A stretch of DNA of 64,000 bases from Nonomuraea angiospora (lineage in GTDB: Bacteria > Actinomycetota > Actinomycetes > Streptosporangiales > Streptosporangiaceae). Below, piece by piece: positions 43,022 through 51,575 of this stretch. The notes beneath the pieces are model-generated. The model was not told the origin of the DNA. It saw nothing but the letters and a program-made list of their open reading frames with translations, and ran no database searches. Position numbers and translations under genes: made by a program. Positions within the stretch are counted from its first letter, which is position 1. Every line of letters begins with the position of its first letter. The stretch covers positions 11,222,001 through 11,286,000 of the forward strand of contig NZ_JADBEK010000001.1 in the NCBI RefSeq assembly GCF_014873145.1, read 5' to 3'.

Positions 43022-43672
43022 ATGATCGCGCCGCTGTCCGTTGTCCTGCCCGCCCTCACCGTGCTGTGGGGGCTGCGCGGCGCATCCGGTTACCTCACCA
43101 TCGCGGCGCTGGTGCTGCTGGAGAATTTCGGCATCCCGGTACCAGGCGAGACCGCGCTCATCGCCGGCGCGGCCTATGCCGGCCATGGCCACCTCAACAT
43201 CGTGGCCGTCGCCGTCGTGGCGTTCATCGCTGCGGTGATCGGCGACAACATCGGCTATGCCATCGGTCGTTCCGCCGGCCGCCGCCTGGTCACCCGCTAC
43301 GGCCGCTACCTGCTCCTGCCCCCCGCCCGCTTCGCGCGAGCCGAACAGTTCGTCACCCGGCACGGCCCCGAGATCATCATCGCGGCCCGGTTCATAGAAG
43401 GGCTGCGTCAGCTCAACGGCATCATCGCCGGCACCACCGCCATGCCCTGGCGTCGCTTCCTTGCCTACAACGTTCTCGGCGCCGCCCTTTGGGTCGCCGT
43501 ATGGGCAGCCCTCGGCAACTACGCCGGCCACCACCTGGCCACCATCGAAAAGAACCTGCGCCAGTATCAGTGGTACGCCATCGCGGCACTCGCCCTGCTC
43601 GCCGGTGCCTACGCCGGCCTCCATATCCTTCGCAGACGACGAAATGCGCACCACGAACCTCCGCGGACCTGA
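43022..43672 (+). CDS. DedA family membrane protein (VTT domain)
   Basis: 216 residues. 'LLENFGIPVPGETALIAGAA' and 'IGDNIGYAIGRSAGRRL' with 'AARFIEGLRQLNGIIAG' are the DedA/VTT conserved parts (two re-entrant hairpins with the F-x-R-x2-x-G-x-R region). Four to five hydrophobic segments place it in the cell membrane. DedA proteins flip or recycle lipid carriers such as undecaprenyl phosphate and affect drug and pH tolerance. Single gene. Confidence 0.92.
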   Translation: MIAPLSVVLPALTVLWGLRGASGYLTIAALVLLENFGIPVPGETALIAGAAYAGHGHLNIVAVAVVAFIAAVIGDNIGYAIGRSAGRRLVTRYGRYLLLPPARFARAEQFVTRHGPEIIIAARFIEGLRQLNGIIAGTTAMPWRRFLAYNVLGAALWVAVWAALGNYAGHHLATIEKNLRQYQWYAIAALALLAGAYAGLHILRRRRNAHHEPPRT

Positions 43673-44089
43673 AGACAAGCCGCAAAGGCGATCAGCAGCG
43701 CCGCCGGACAATCGGCTGACCTCCGACCAGCACTATTAGCCGTTTGAGGCTTACTCGGTCTGCCCCCAGCTGTCGTCGATCGACAGCCGCAGGCCGACTG
43801 CCAGGCGGCGAGAATCGGCCCACCCGCTACGCCACCGCCGCCAGTAGACCGACCGCAGCTAGGCGGTCACCGGCCGCCAGCGTCTGACTACCCTGGGACG
43901 GCACTTCCGTCCCAGGGCAGTTTCGCTTCGCGACAGCGCATGTCCGCCTAGCCCTGACACCATGCCGGTGTACGTGGCCCGGCTCTGATCGTCCGGACCG
44001 CCCTGAGAGCTGATTTCGCAGGCTCGGCGCCCAGGCGCGAGCTCTCACGCCGGCGAACTGTGCCGTAGCATCCGCCGAATTCCCAACGC
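43673..44089. other. Intergenic region with two hairpins
   Basis: No gene is supported. A short hairpin GCTGTCG-TCGAT-CGACAGC lies at 43769-43787 and a stronger one at 43891-43917. The region separates the convergent DedA and 44090 genes. Confidence 0.5.
43891..43917. terminator. Terminator-like hairpin
   Basis: A perfect 11-bp stem CCCTGGGACGG / CCGTCCCAGGG with loop CACTT, between convergent genes. It is 218 bases past the DedA stop and 172 bases past the end of the gene at 44090. Confidence 0.6.
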
Positions 44090-44437
44090 TTATTGGATGT
44101 AGCTGATGAGGAAGGGAAGCTGCTGGTTTCCGTCCTCCAGGGTGCCGATCGATCCGTTGGGATGGAGCACGACGTTGCCCTCGCTGTAGCTGTCACCCCT
44201 CCATGAGTAGATCCACGCCGGGCCGTTGAGGTATTTGGCGGCACTGTCGCGCCACGAGGCGTTGGGGATGTCGGCCAGCTGGTGCCCGTTTCCCCGGGAG
44301 GCGGCGAAGGAGTAGGCCTCGTTGCGTGTCTTTTTCATTCCCGGTCCGTACCAGTACAGGCGGTAGGTGCCCTGGACGGTCTCCTCGCCGTCGGCGCCGC
44401 TGGCGGAATTGGGAATCTCTATTAGCTGGTCGGTCAT
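44090..44437 (-). CDS. Small soluble protein of unknown function
   Basis: 115 residues from ATG 44437 with agaggtggag upstream. No signal peptide or membrane helix. It is aromatic-rich and beta-like: 'GTYRLYWYGPGMKKTRNEAY', 'PAWIYSWRGDSYSEGNVVLH' and 'PNGSIGTLEDGNQQLPFLIS'. I recognise no family. The mRNA leader carries an 8-bp hairpin right before the ribosome site, and AT-rich DNA (TATATA near 44500) upstream may hold the promoter. The low-GC upstream region stands out from its surroundings. Confidence 0.65.
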   Translation of the reverse strand: MTDQLIEIPNSASGADGEETVQGTYRLYWYGPGMKKTRNEAYSFAASRGNGHQLADIPNASWRDSAAKYLNGPAWIYSWRGDSYSEGNVVLHPNGSIGTLEDGNQQLPFLISYIQ

Positions 44438-44462
44438 CGCTGCTCCACCTCTCGCTTGGGGA

Positions 44463-44481
44463 GGGCGGCGGAACGCCGCCC
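44463..44481 (-). promoter_or_regulatory. Leader hairpin before the 44090 gene
   Basis: GGGCGGCG-GAA-CGCCGCCC, an 8-bp perfect stem with a 3-base loop, ends about 26 bases before the start codon in the transcript. It may affect translation; that is inferred only from position. Confidence 0.4.
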
Positions 44482-44572
44482 ACCCAATGTTACTCAAAGC
44501 TATATATCCATCACTTAGGGTAGCTAAACGGACATGGTCATCCCGCGGGGCTGTCCTGACTCGGTCGAAGTG

Positions 44573-44880
44573 ATGCCCGACGTGGCGAGCCCATTCGCCC
44601 GCGCCCTGAACACCGCCCGCCGCGCTCTTCCTGAGGGCCCTGAGCGCGCCGCGATCCGTCACGCCCTGGACGACCTCACCGACCGGCACCTGCCGCCTGC
44701 CGCCTGCCGACGCGGAGCGCATCGCAGGCGCCCAGCTCGACAGCGAGATCGAGACAGGGCGGGCCCCCGAAGTGACCGCCTGGTGCCGCCCGAACCCCTG
44801 GCCCGCGCGGCCCGGGGTTCCACTTTTTCAAGGCCGTTCGAGGCGCCGCGGCGACTCGCTGTCGGCCGTGGCGGCAAGCG
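44573..44880 (+). pseudogene. Decayed gene of unknown function
   Basis: From ATG 44573 'SPFARALNTARRALPEGPER' then 'AAIRHALDDLTDRHLPP' reads protein-like, and continues in another frame with 'ADAERIAGAQLDSEIETGRA' and 'PEVTAWC'. A frame change near 44700 breaks it. Family not recognised. Confidence 0.4.
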
Positions 44881-44882
44881 CG

Positions 44883-46199
44883 TCAAAGCAGCGTCAGCGC
44901 CTTGGCCACGCCCGGGTCGCGCCCGGTGGCCAGGTCGAGGGCGGTCATGGGGGCGTAGTGGTCGACCGGGACGCCGATCGTGTCGATGATTTCGCGGGCG
45001 GGCCCGAGGTGCCGGACCTTGGGCAAGAGCAGGACGCTGCCATCGTCGAGGAGGTATCCGTCGCTGGGGCCGGAGACCGCCCCGGCGGTGCGGGTCCCGA
45101 TGAGGGTGCCCAGGCCGTTGTCCTTGACGGCCGCGCTGAAGTCCTCGCAGGCCGAGGCGCATCCGCGGTCGGTGAGGACGATCAGGCGCGAGCCGAGCAG
45201 CGGGACGCTGTCGTCGGTCCGGTTGGGCACGCAGTCGCCCTTGAGCGGGCAGAAGTAGCTGGTGACCTTGCCGTGCGCGAACGCGCCGAGCAGTCGCGTC
45301 ACCTCGCGAGGCGACCCGCCGCCGTTGCCGCGCAGATCCAGGACCACCGCCTTCGGCTTACCCTGCAGCTTGGCGATGACCTGGTCGGCGGCGCCTTCGT
45401 AGAATCCGGGCAGTTGGACGTATGCGACGCCGTTGGCGAGCTTCTTTGACGTCACCGCCGGAGGCTGCCGCGTGATGGGGCCCTCTCTGAGCTCGACGGT
45501 GCGGGTCTGTCCCGTTGTGGGGCGCTTGAGCGTGAGCGTCACCGTGCCGGCGGTGAAGGCTTGGACGATGCTCTGGTTCACGGTGTCCCCGATGAACGGC
45601 CGTATGCCGTTGGCCTTGACGATGATGTCGCCGGGCCTGACGTCGGCCTTGGCGGCGGGGCTGCCGGGCAGGACGCGGGTGATGAACAACGGCGGCTTGG
45701 CCGCCGGGTCGAGTTGCGGGCCCTGCTGGGCCGACACGCCCACGATGCCCGTCCCGGTCGGCCCGCCTTCCGGTGGGGGAGTCGGCCTGACCGCGCGGGC
45801 GTGGTTGTCGTGCAGTCCGGCGACCATCGCGGTGATCGCGGCGCGCAGCGCGGGTACGTCACCGGCGGCGAGGACCTTCGCGAAGGCGGCCCAGTCGGTG
45901 TCGCGGTTCCCGGTCAGTTCGGGCAGTTGGAGGCCGGGCCGATCGGCGCCGCGCCGCATCAGGTCCTGGGTATAGGCGGCGAAGGCGCTCTTCAGCAGCG
46001 CCTTCGAATCCATGGCCGGACCGTTGTAGTAGTTGTCCAGCACGCAGAAGTACGCCTGCCGGAGCGTGTTCACCGAGGTCGGCGGCGCCGACTCCGGCGG
46101 TGGCCCGGTGAGGGCGGTGCAGCGCTCGGCAGGCGCGGACGCGGGGGCGGACAGGGAACAGGCCGTCATCAAGATGGCGGCGCAGAGGGATTTGATCAT
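44883..46199 (-). CDS. S41 family C-terminal processing-type protease (PDZ), exported
   Basis: 438 residues from ATG 46199. The first 20 residues are a signal, possibly a lipoprotein signal ending 'MTAC'. A PDZ domain is at 'GIVGVSAQQGP' to 'GSPAAKADVRPGDIIVKANG'. The S41 catalytic part has 'VVLDLRGNGGGSPREVTRLL', then 'TDRGCASACEDFSAAVKDNG' holding the Ser and Lys, and 'IGTRTAGAVSGP'. It cleaves proteins at the cell surface. It is divergent from a response regulator 87 bp away, suggesting the two-component system controls it. Confidence 0.9.
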   Translation of the reverse strand: MIKSLCAAILMTACSLSAPASAPAERCTALTGPPPESAPPTSVNTLRQAYFCVLDNYYNGPAMDSKALLKSAFAAYTQDLMRRGADRPGLQLPELTGNRDTDWAAFAKVLAAGDVPALRAAITAMVAGLHDNHARAVRPTPPPEGGPTGTGIVGVSAQQGPQLDPAAKPPLFITRVLPGSPAAKADVRPGDIIVKANGIRPFIGDTVNQSIVQAFTAGTVTLTLKRPTTGQTRTVELREGPITRQPPAVTSKKLANGVAYVQLPGFYEGAADQVIAKLQGKPKAVVLDLRGNGGGSPREVTRLLGAFAHGKVTSYFCPLKGDCVPNRTDDSVPLLGSRLIVLTDRGCASACEDFSAAVKDNGLGTLIGTRTAGAVSGPSDGYLLDDGSVLLLPKVRHLGPAREIIDTIGVPVDHYAPMTALDLATGRDPGVAKALTLL

Positions 46200-46286
46200 G
46201 CCGCCAGCGTGGCTGGAAGCCGGTTGCGCGGCTGTGAACGGATCCGTTAACGCCGCTGTTACCCAGGTTCGGGTACGAACATCGCT

Positions 46287-46940
46287 ATGCGGGTTCTGGT
46301 GGCCGAAGACGAACGAGACCTGGCCGATCTCGTGGCGGTGGGGTTGCGTCGCCACGCCATGGCCGTCGACGTGGTGTACGACGGGGTCGCCGCGTCGGAG
46401 CGGCTGGCGGTGACCGATTACGACGTTCTCGTACTGGACCGGGATCTTCCCGAGATGCACGGCGACCTCGTGTGCCGTGAGCTGGTGGCGCGCGGAAGCC
46501 GTACGCGGATCCTGATGATGACGGCGGCCGCGGCGGTGCCGGAGCGGGTGGCCGGCCTCGGGATGGGGGCCGACGACTACCTGCCCAAGCCGTTCGACTA
46601 CGCCGAGCTGGTCGCGCGGGTGCAGGCGCTGGGGCGGCGCAGCCAGGCGCAGGTGCCGCCGGTGCTGACGCGGCACGGGATCGTGGTCGATACCCACCGG
46701 CTGCAGGCGTCTCGGGATGGGCGGCATTTGCATCTGTCGCTCAAGGAGTTCGCCGTCCTGGAGGTGCTGATGAGGGCGGACGGCGCGGTTGTGAGCTCTG
46801 AACGGCTGCTCGAAGAGGCATGGGACGAGAACGTCGACCCGTTCACGACGGTGGTGCGGGTCGTGGTCAGCCGCTTACGCGCCAAGCTGGGCGATCCGCC
46901 CTGCATCCAGACGGTTCCCGGCGCGGGTTACGTACTGTGA
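46287..46940 (+). CDS. OmpR/PhoB-type response regulator (CutR/CseB-like)
   Basis: 217 residues. The receiver domain starts 'RVLVAEDERDLADLVAVGLR' with acidic pocket Glu-Asp; the phosphoacceptor Asp is in 'LVLDRDLPEMHGD', and 'LPKPFDYAELVARVQAL' holds the conserved Lys. The C-terminal winged helix has 'LSLKEFAVLEVLMRADGAVV' and 'VVSRLRAKLGDP..VPGAGY'. It binds DNA after phosphorylation by the kinase encoded next (4-bp GTGA overlap). Confidence 0.93.
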   Translation: MRVLVAEDERDLADLVAVGLRRHAMAVDVVYDGVAASERLAVTDYDVLVLDRDLPEMHGDLVCRELVARGSRTRILMMTAAAAVPERVAGLGMGADDYLPKPFDYAELVARVQALGRRSQAQVPPVLTRHGIVVDTHRLQASRDGRHLHLSLKEFAVLEVLMRADGAVVSSERLLEEAWDENVDPFTTVVRVVVSRLRAKLGDPPCIQTVPGAGYVL

Positions 46941-48040
46941 CGACGGTCCGGGTACGGCTCACCCTGATCTACTCCGGATTGTTCTTGCTGACCTCGACCG
47001 TGCTGCTGGTCACGGTCAACCTGCTGCTGCGCCACGCGCTGGACAGGAGGATCGGGCGGCTGGGGCCGGCCCCGGTGGCGCCGGCGGCGCCGGGCCTGTC
47101 GGGCCACCAGCCGCCGACACTGCCTGATCTGGTGAACGAGGTGATCGACTACCAGTGGGGGGTGACCGTGGCGACGGTCGGAATCCTGACACTGGTGTCA
47201 GTGATCGTCGGCTGGCTGGTCGCCGGACGGATCCTGCGGCCCGTCCACCGGATCACCGCCACGGCGCAGCGGCTTTCCATGTCGACCTTGCACGAACGCA
47301 TCGCGCTCGTCGGGCCGAAGGACGAGCTGAAGGAACTGGCCGATACGTTTGACGCGATGCTCGACCGTCTCCAACGCTCCGTCGAGGGGCAGCGGCGGTT
47401 CATCGCGAACGCGTCCCACGAGCTACGGACCCCGTTGGCCGTCCAGCGAGCGGCGATCGAGATCGGCCTTCCTGAAGACGTCGGCGAGATCCGCGACAAG
47501 CTCCTGTTCCACAACCACCGCACTGAGAGCCTCATCAACGCCCTGCTGGTCCTGGCCCAGGCGGAGCACGGCCTTGAGAAGAGGACACCGGTGGCCCTGG
47601 ACGAAGTGGTGCTGCTCGCCCTGGCCGAAAACGTCTCGGACGAGGTCACCGTGACGACGCGGATCGAACCGTTGGTCGTCGATGGGGATCCGATCCTGCT
47701 GAGCCGGCTCGTCACGAACCTCGTCGACAACGCGACCCGCTACAACCATCCCGGCGGAACCGTCGAGGTAACGCTCTCCCACGGAGTTTTGACAGTCCGT
47801 AACACCGGCCCGCACGTGCCCCAGGAAAGTCTCGGCGATCTCTTCGAGCCCTTCCGGCGGCTGCAAACGACCCGCGGACAGGGCGCCGGGCTGGGGTTGT
47901 CGATCGCCGCGTCGATCGCGAAGGCTCACGGGGCCGACATACGAGCGAGCCCCAACCCCGGGGGCGGGTTGGAGCTCGTCGTGATTTTCGCGGGAACTGA
48001 GGATGCGGTTCCTGCCACGGACGGCAGTAGCCAGTGCTGA
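46937..48040 (+). CDS. Membrane sensor histidine kinase
   Basis: 367 residues from GTG 46937, which overlaps the regulator's stop. Two membrane helices (about 8-28 and 75-97) flank a short Pro/Ala-rich outer loop; a HAMP domain follows ('RILRPVHRITATAQRLS'). 'FIANASHELRTPLAVQR' carries the phosphorylated His, 'NLVDNATRYN' is the N-box and 'GQGAGLGLSIAASIA' the G-box. The cognate regulator is the gene before it. The signal sensed is unknown; the short loop suggests a membrane or envelope cue. Confidence 0.93.
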   Translation: MTTVRVRLTLIYSGLFLLTSTVLLVTVNLLLRHALDRRIGRLGPAPVAPAAPGLSGHQPPTLPDLVNEVIDYQWGVTVATVGILTLVSVIVGWLVAGRILRPVHRITATAQRLSMSTLHERIALVGPKDELKELADTFDAMLDRLQRSVEGQRRFIANASHELRTPLAVQRAAIEIGLPEDVGEIRDKLLFHNHRTESLINALLVLAQAEHGLEKRTPVALDEVVLLALAENVSDEVTVTTRIEPLVVDGDPILLSRLVTNLVDNATRYNHPGGTVEVTLSHGVLTVRNTGPHVPQESLGDLFEPFRRLQTTRGQGAGLGLSIAASIAKAHGADIRASPNPGGGLELVVIFAGTEDAVPATDGSSQC

Positions 48041-48176
48041 CCCTGAGCGCGAAAGAGTGACCTGCTGACCTGCGGTACGGCATGTTGATCCAGACGGTTT
48101 CGGCTGAAGTCGTTCAGGTCTCCTTGTCAGTGAGCCGGCGTGCGGTGCCGCATCAGTCCGGAGTCATGAGGTATCG

Positions 48177-48623
48177 CTATTGTCCGCGGTCGGTGGTCCG
48201 CTCAACGCCCTTGTGCACCCGCACCGTGCGGTCGATGAGCTCGCGCAGCGCGCTCTCGTCGACGTCGTCGAGCCGTTTCAGGTAGAGGCATCCTTTTCCG
48301 GTCTTGTGCGGACCGAGCCGGGCGAGCACTGACGCGTGCCGCTCCTCGAAGCCACCCACCAAATAGACGACGAGATGCTGCTTGCGCGGCGAGAAGCCCG
48401 CCAAGGGCCAGTCACCCGTGCGCCCACTCGCGTAGGTGTAGCGGTAGCTGCCGAAGCCGACGATGCTGGGGCCCCACATCACCGCAGGCTCACCGGTCAC
48501 CTCACGCAGAATCGTGCCGAGGCGCTCCGCGTCGGCCCGCCTGCGTTCGTCAGAGACTGCGGCCAGGAAATCGTCCACGCTGGCATCAGTCGGGACCGTC
48601 ACCGGCTGTTTTGGGGTCGCCAT
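48177..48623 (-). CDS. DUF1801 domain protein
   Basis: 148 residues. 'VDDFLAAVSDERRRADAERL', 'WGPSIVGFGSYRYTYASG' and 'FSPRKQHLVVYLVGGF' are typical of DUF1801 (YdhG-like), as is the later 'GKGCLYLKRLDDVDESALRE'. Small, cytoplasmic; function not established. Single gene. Confidence 0.9.
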   Translation of the reverse strand: MATPKQPVTVPTDASVDDFLAAVSDERRRADAERLGTILREVTGEPAVMWGPSIVGFGSYRYTYASGRTGDWPLAGFSPRKQHLVVYLVGGFEERHASVLARLGPHKTGKGCLYLKRLDDVDESALRELIDRTVRVHKGVERTTDRGQ

Positions 48624-48817
48624 GCCGTCATGTTCCCACGCCAGTACGACAAATGGTGGTGGGCACAGTGGGAACCCCGATCCGGGCCGTCGCGAAACTC
48701 AGTACCACGGGCAAACGCCCTTGCACCTGCCGACAATTACATCCGCCCAGGTAATGGCCTTGTGAGGCGTGCGCGATCTCTAGCGCCAGGAGGAAGAGCG
48801 TGCGGCGTGATGATCGG

Positions 48818-49310
48818 CGGTGCTCCTTCGTCTGGCGTATCTCGCCGTTTGGGCGCCCCGGGCGTGGGCAAGACCCAGTCGGCCCGCTACTCCCCAGGGG
48901 ACCAACTCGCCGGCCACCTCGACGGCACCCGCCCCGCCGGCTCCAACGGAGATGCCCCGGCCGGGCAGATTCTGGCCGCCCGGGGCCTGTAGACCCCCAA
49001 GGTCCACAACACCCCGCACACCTGTGCGATCGGCTCGGCTGAAACGTCGAACTCATGCTCAACCCCGGCCGCGGCGTCGACGAACACGACAGGCTTAACA
49101 CCAGCACTCACGCCGAACTTCTCATAGTGGACAAATCCGACAGGCTGAAAGTCGGGGCACTGGAACAACTGCGCGACCACCACGACCGCACCGTAATCGG
49201 CCTCATCCTGATCGGCATGCCCGGCATCGAAAAGCGCCTCGCCCGCTACCCCCGGCTCTACTCCCGCGTCGGGTTCGTAGCAGCCCCAGAAACGAGAAGG
49301 CGGTCGTCAT
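48818..49310 (+). pseudogene. TniB/IstB-like transposition ATPase remnant
   Basis: A Walker A piece 'GAPGVGKTQSARYS' at about 48860-48900 ends in a stop, and from about 49100 another frame reads '[20 protein letters not shown]' then '[20 protein letters not shown]' and 'PRLYSRVGF', the Walker B and sensor parts of AAA+ proteins of Tn7/IS-type elements. Frame changes and stops break it. No transposase or ends were found beside it. Confidence 0.6.
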
Positions 49311-49416
49311 CGTCAGGCAGGCCAAGCGCAGCAGCACGATCGACCATCATGCCGTGCGCGCGTGCGACCGGAGCGCAAGAGAGCGCATCACCTCCATGCC
49401 CGCGCGGGTGGATATT

Positions 49417-49495
49417 CGCGCCCGGAGCGCTATCGGTCTCGCGCCCGGAGCGCTATCGGTCTCGCGCCCGGAGCGCTATCGGTCTCGCGCCCGGA
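49417..49495. repeat. Tandem 23-bp repeats (3 full copies plus a partial)
   Basis: The 23-bp unit starting CGCGCCCGGAGCGCTATC repeats exactly at 49417, 49440 and 49463, with the first 10 bases again at 49486. The last copies overlap the end of the DUF2786 gene, encoding its final 'RARDR' and stop. No spacers separate the units, so it is not a CRISPR. Slippage could alter the gene's 3' end. Confidence 0.9.
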
Positions 49496-50660
49496 GGCTG
49501 GCCTGATCGGCGGCGGTACGGCCGGCCGTCCAGCCCTCCCGGTCCCAGGACGTGCGGACCGCATGCGAGACCAGGTTCGGGAACATGCGCTCGACCGCCT
49601 GCTCCACCTCCTGTTCGCGGGCCGCCAGCACCGGCACCAGGTCGGTGCCCCGGCTGGCGCTCTCCTGGGAGACCGCGGCCGCTGTCGCCTCGGCGAGCCG
49701 CTCCCCGATCCTGGAAGCGAACGCCGACAGGAACGACTGGCGGAACGCCTTGTTCCTCGACCGGCCGGTGCCGTGCTTCCTGGTGCCCGAGTTCACCAGC
49801 GCGGTCTGCGCCTGTACCAGCAGTGAGGTGAACAACATCTCCACCCAGGACAGGTCCGCCCCGAACCCCAGCACGGTGGCGAACCCCAGCTCCTTCGACC
49901 AGATCACCCGGCACCTGTTGGCCTCGGCGACGAGGTTGAGCAGCACGGCCTTGGGCTGCTCGTACGGCGCGTCGATGCCGACCCGGATGCCCGCCGGGGC
50001 CTTACCTCCGCCTGGTTGCGCGTCCAGCATCGCCGCGTCGATGCTGTACTTCGCCATCAAGGTCTGCGCCGCCGACATGAACGTCTCCGCTTCCGCCTCG
50101 TACGCCGTCGACTCCGCCTTGGCGAGCAGCGCCCGCACCCGCGTGAGCGTCTTCTCGCTGACCGCGTGCGGGCGTGCCCGGACCGTACGGCGAGCGGCCC
50201 CGGGCGGCGGGCTCAACGACTCCAGCCGGGGCAGCCCGGTCAGCAACTCCAGCAGTTCCAGCACACCGGAGACGGTCACCAGACGGCCGGCCCCGTCGCG
50301 CGCCTGCCGCGCCGCCAGGTAGCCGCCCTTCCACCACACCGCGGCCTCCAGGCCGGCGAGTTGGTCGCGCCAGCGCTCATCCACCGTGGCCGGCGCATAG
50401 GCCCGCATCTCCCAGGCGATGAGGTCGGCCGCCGCCCGCCCGTGCCAGTCGGTCAGCCGCCTGGCCGCGATCCTGACCACGTCGGCGGGCTGCCAGCCGT
50501 TCCGCCACAACCCCGAGATCGCACGGGTCACGACCTCCACCAGCACGCGATCGGCGTCGTCCCGGTCGGCCAGGAAGGCGGCGGCGGAGTCGAAGGACGC
50601 CTGATCCTCGCGGGCGAGCGCCTCCATCGCCGCGCCGATCAGCTCATTGGCCTTACTCAC
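49476..50660 (-). CDS. DUF2786 domain protein
   Basis: 394 residues from GTG 50660. The middle carries DUF2786: '[20 protein letters not shown]' then '[15 protein letters not shown]'. The N-terminal third is helical ('[20 protein letters not shown]', '[20 protein letters not shown]'). C-terminally '[20 protein letters not shown]' follows the usual layout of actinobacterial members. The family is found on chromosomes and phage or plasmid-like regions; function unknown. The C-terminus is written into the 23-bp repeats. Confidence 0.88.
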   Translation of the reverse strand: MSKANELIGAAMEALAREDQASFDSAAAFLADRDDADRVLVEVVTRAISGLWRNGWQPADVVRIAARRLTDWHGRAAADLIAWEMRAYAPATVDERWRDQLAGLEAAVWWKGGYLAARQARDGAGRLVTVSGVLELLELLTGLPRLESLSPPPGAARRTVRARPHAVSEKTLTRVRALLAKAESTAYEAEAETFMSAAQTLMAKYSIDAAMLDAQPGGGKAPAGIRVGIDAPYEQPKAVLLNLVAEANRCRVIWSKELGFATVLGFGADLSWVEMLFTSLLVQAQTALVNSGTRKHGTGRSRNKAFRQSFLSAFASRIGERLAEATAAAVSQESASRGTDLVPVLAAREQEVEQAVERMFPNLVSHAVRTSWDREGWTAGRTAADQASLRARDR

Positions 50661-51329
50661 ACATGCCGTCCATTTTGATGAAAGTCCGCCAGAACTCTAC
50701 CGTGACGGAGCCCCATCCCCTGCTCACCGGTGTGGAGGAAGGCGGCGAGGTCCTGACCGGCCCTGTGGGGCCCAAGAACTCGTATCACTCTCAGCGCAGA
50801 ACAACTATTCGACCCATTCCCGCAGTACCCGGCGGGTGACCTGGTCGAGCGGCTGATGATCCGTTTGCAGATGGCGTTCATGATTTGAGCAACCGAATCG
50901 GCGCGCAGATCGCCCCGCCTATGGGCGTGGGCCCCGGCTGCTCCAGGTCGCCGCGTACCTGGGGCAGCCGGGGCCCGGGAACAACTTTCCGAGGTCGGCA
51001 CGCTTTCTGGGTGCTACAGCAGTCGTTCGCCTCGGGCGGCTGCTTCTTCGCGGGTCGCGGTGAGGAATGTTTGGCGAAGTTGTCGTTGTCGTGCGTTCTC
51101 GGCATTTGCGGGGCGGGGTGTTGGGGCTCGGCGTGGTGCTGGTAGAGGCGCCAGCAGGTGTGGATGCCGTGGAGCAGGTTGTTGAGAGGTCGGGGGCGGG
51201 CCGGGCGGGATCCAGCGAAGTGAGGGGCAGGTAGACGCTGTCGGGGCTGAGATCGATTCCTGCTCGGTGTGCGTCTTGGCGCTGGTGATGTCGGTGAGGC
51301 TTTCGACGGCGAGGGGTTTGTCGTACTGC
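50661..51329. other. Stretch without a supported gene
   Basis: Minus-strand frames around 51014-51330 ('EQYDKPLAVESLTDITSAKT') look partly coding, but lack a start and a known domain. The region between the DUF2786 gene and the aldolase fragment shows no other structure I can support. Confidence 0.35.
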
Positions 51330-51575
51330 TCGGCGCTGGCGACCACGCCGCCGCCGTGTCCTGCATGGACGGGCTCGACCCGCAGGACGCGCTGCCCCCG
51401 CTGACCGCGTACTTCGCCATGCGCGTGGGCCGGCTGCCGCTCCTGCCCTACTTCGCGCCCGGCGACCAGGGGCTGGAGTGGACGGCCGAGGAGATGGCGC
51501 TCACGCGCTCGGCCCTGCTGCTGAGCAACCACGGCCCGATCGTCGCCGGGGTCACCCTCGGGGCGACAATCCGGC
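51330..51575 (+). pseudogene. Class II aldolase (OtnC/AraD-like) fragment
   Basis: 'AVSCMDGLDPQDALPPLTAY' then 'FAMRVGRLPLLPYFAPGD' and 'SALLLSNHGPIVAG' match the middle of 3-oxo-tetronate-4-phosphate decarboxylase/fuculose-phosphate aldolase proteins, including the NHG metal motif. Front and end are missing. It overlaps the tail of the Gfo/Idh/MocA gene on the other strand. Confidence 0.65.

Noticed and set aside
48818..49310. An intact Tn7-like or IS21-like element
   Set aside because: Only broken pieces of an AAA+ ATPase are seen; no transposase or terminal repeats could be found.
49417..49495. CRISPR array
   Set aside because: The 23-bp units are directly adjacent with no spacers and there are no cas genes in the window.
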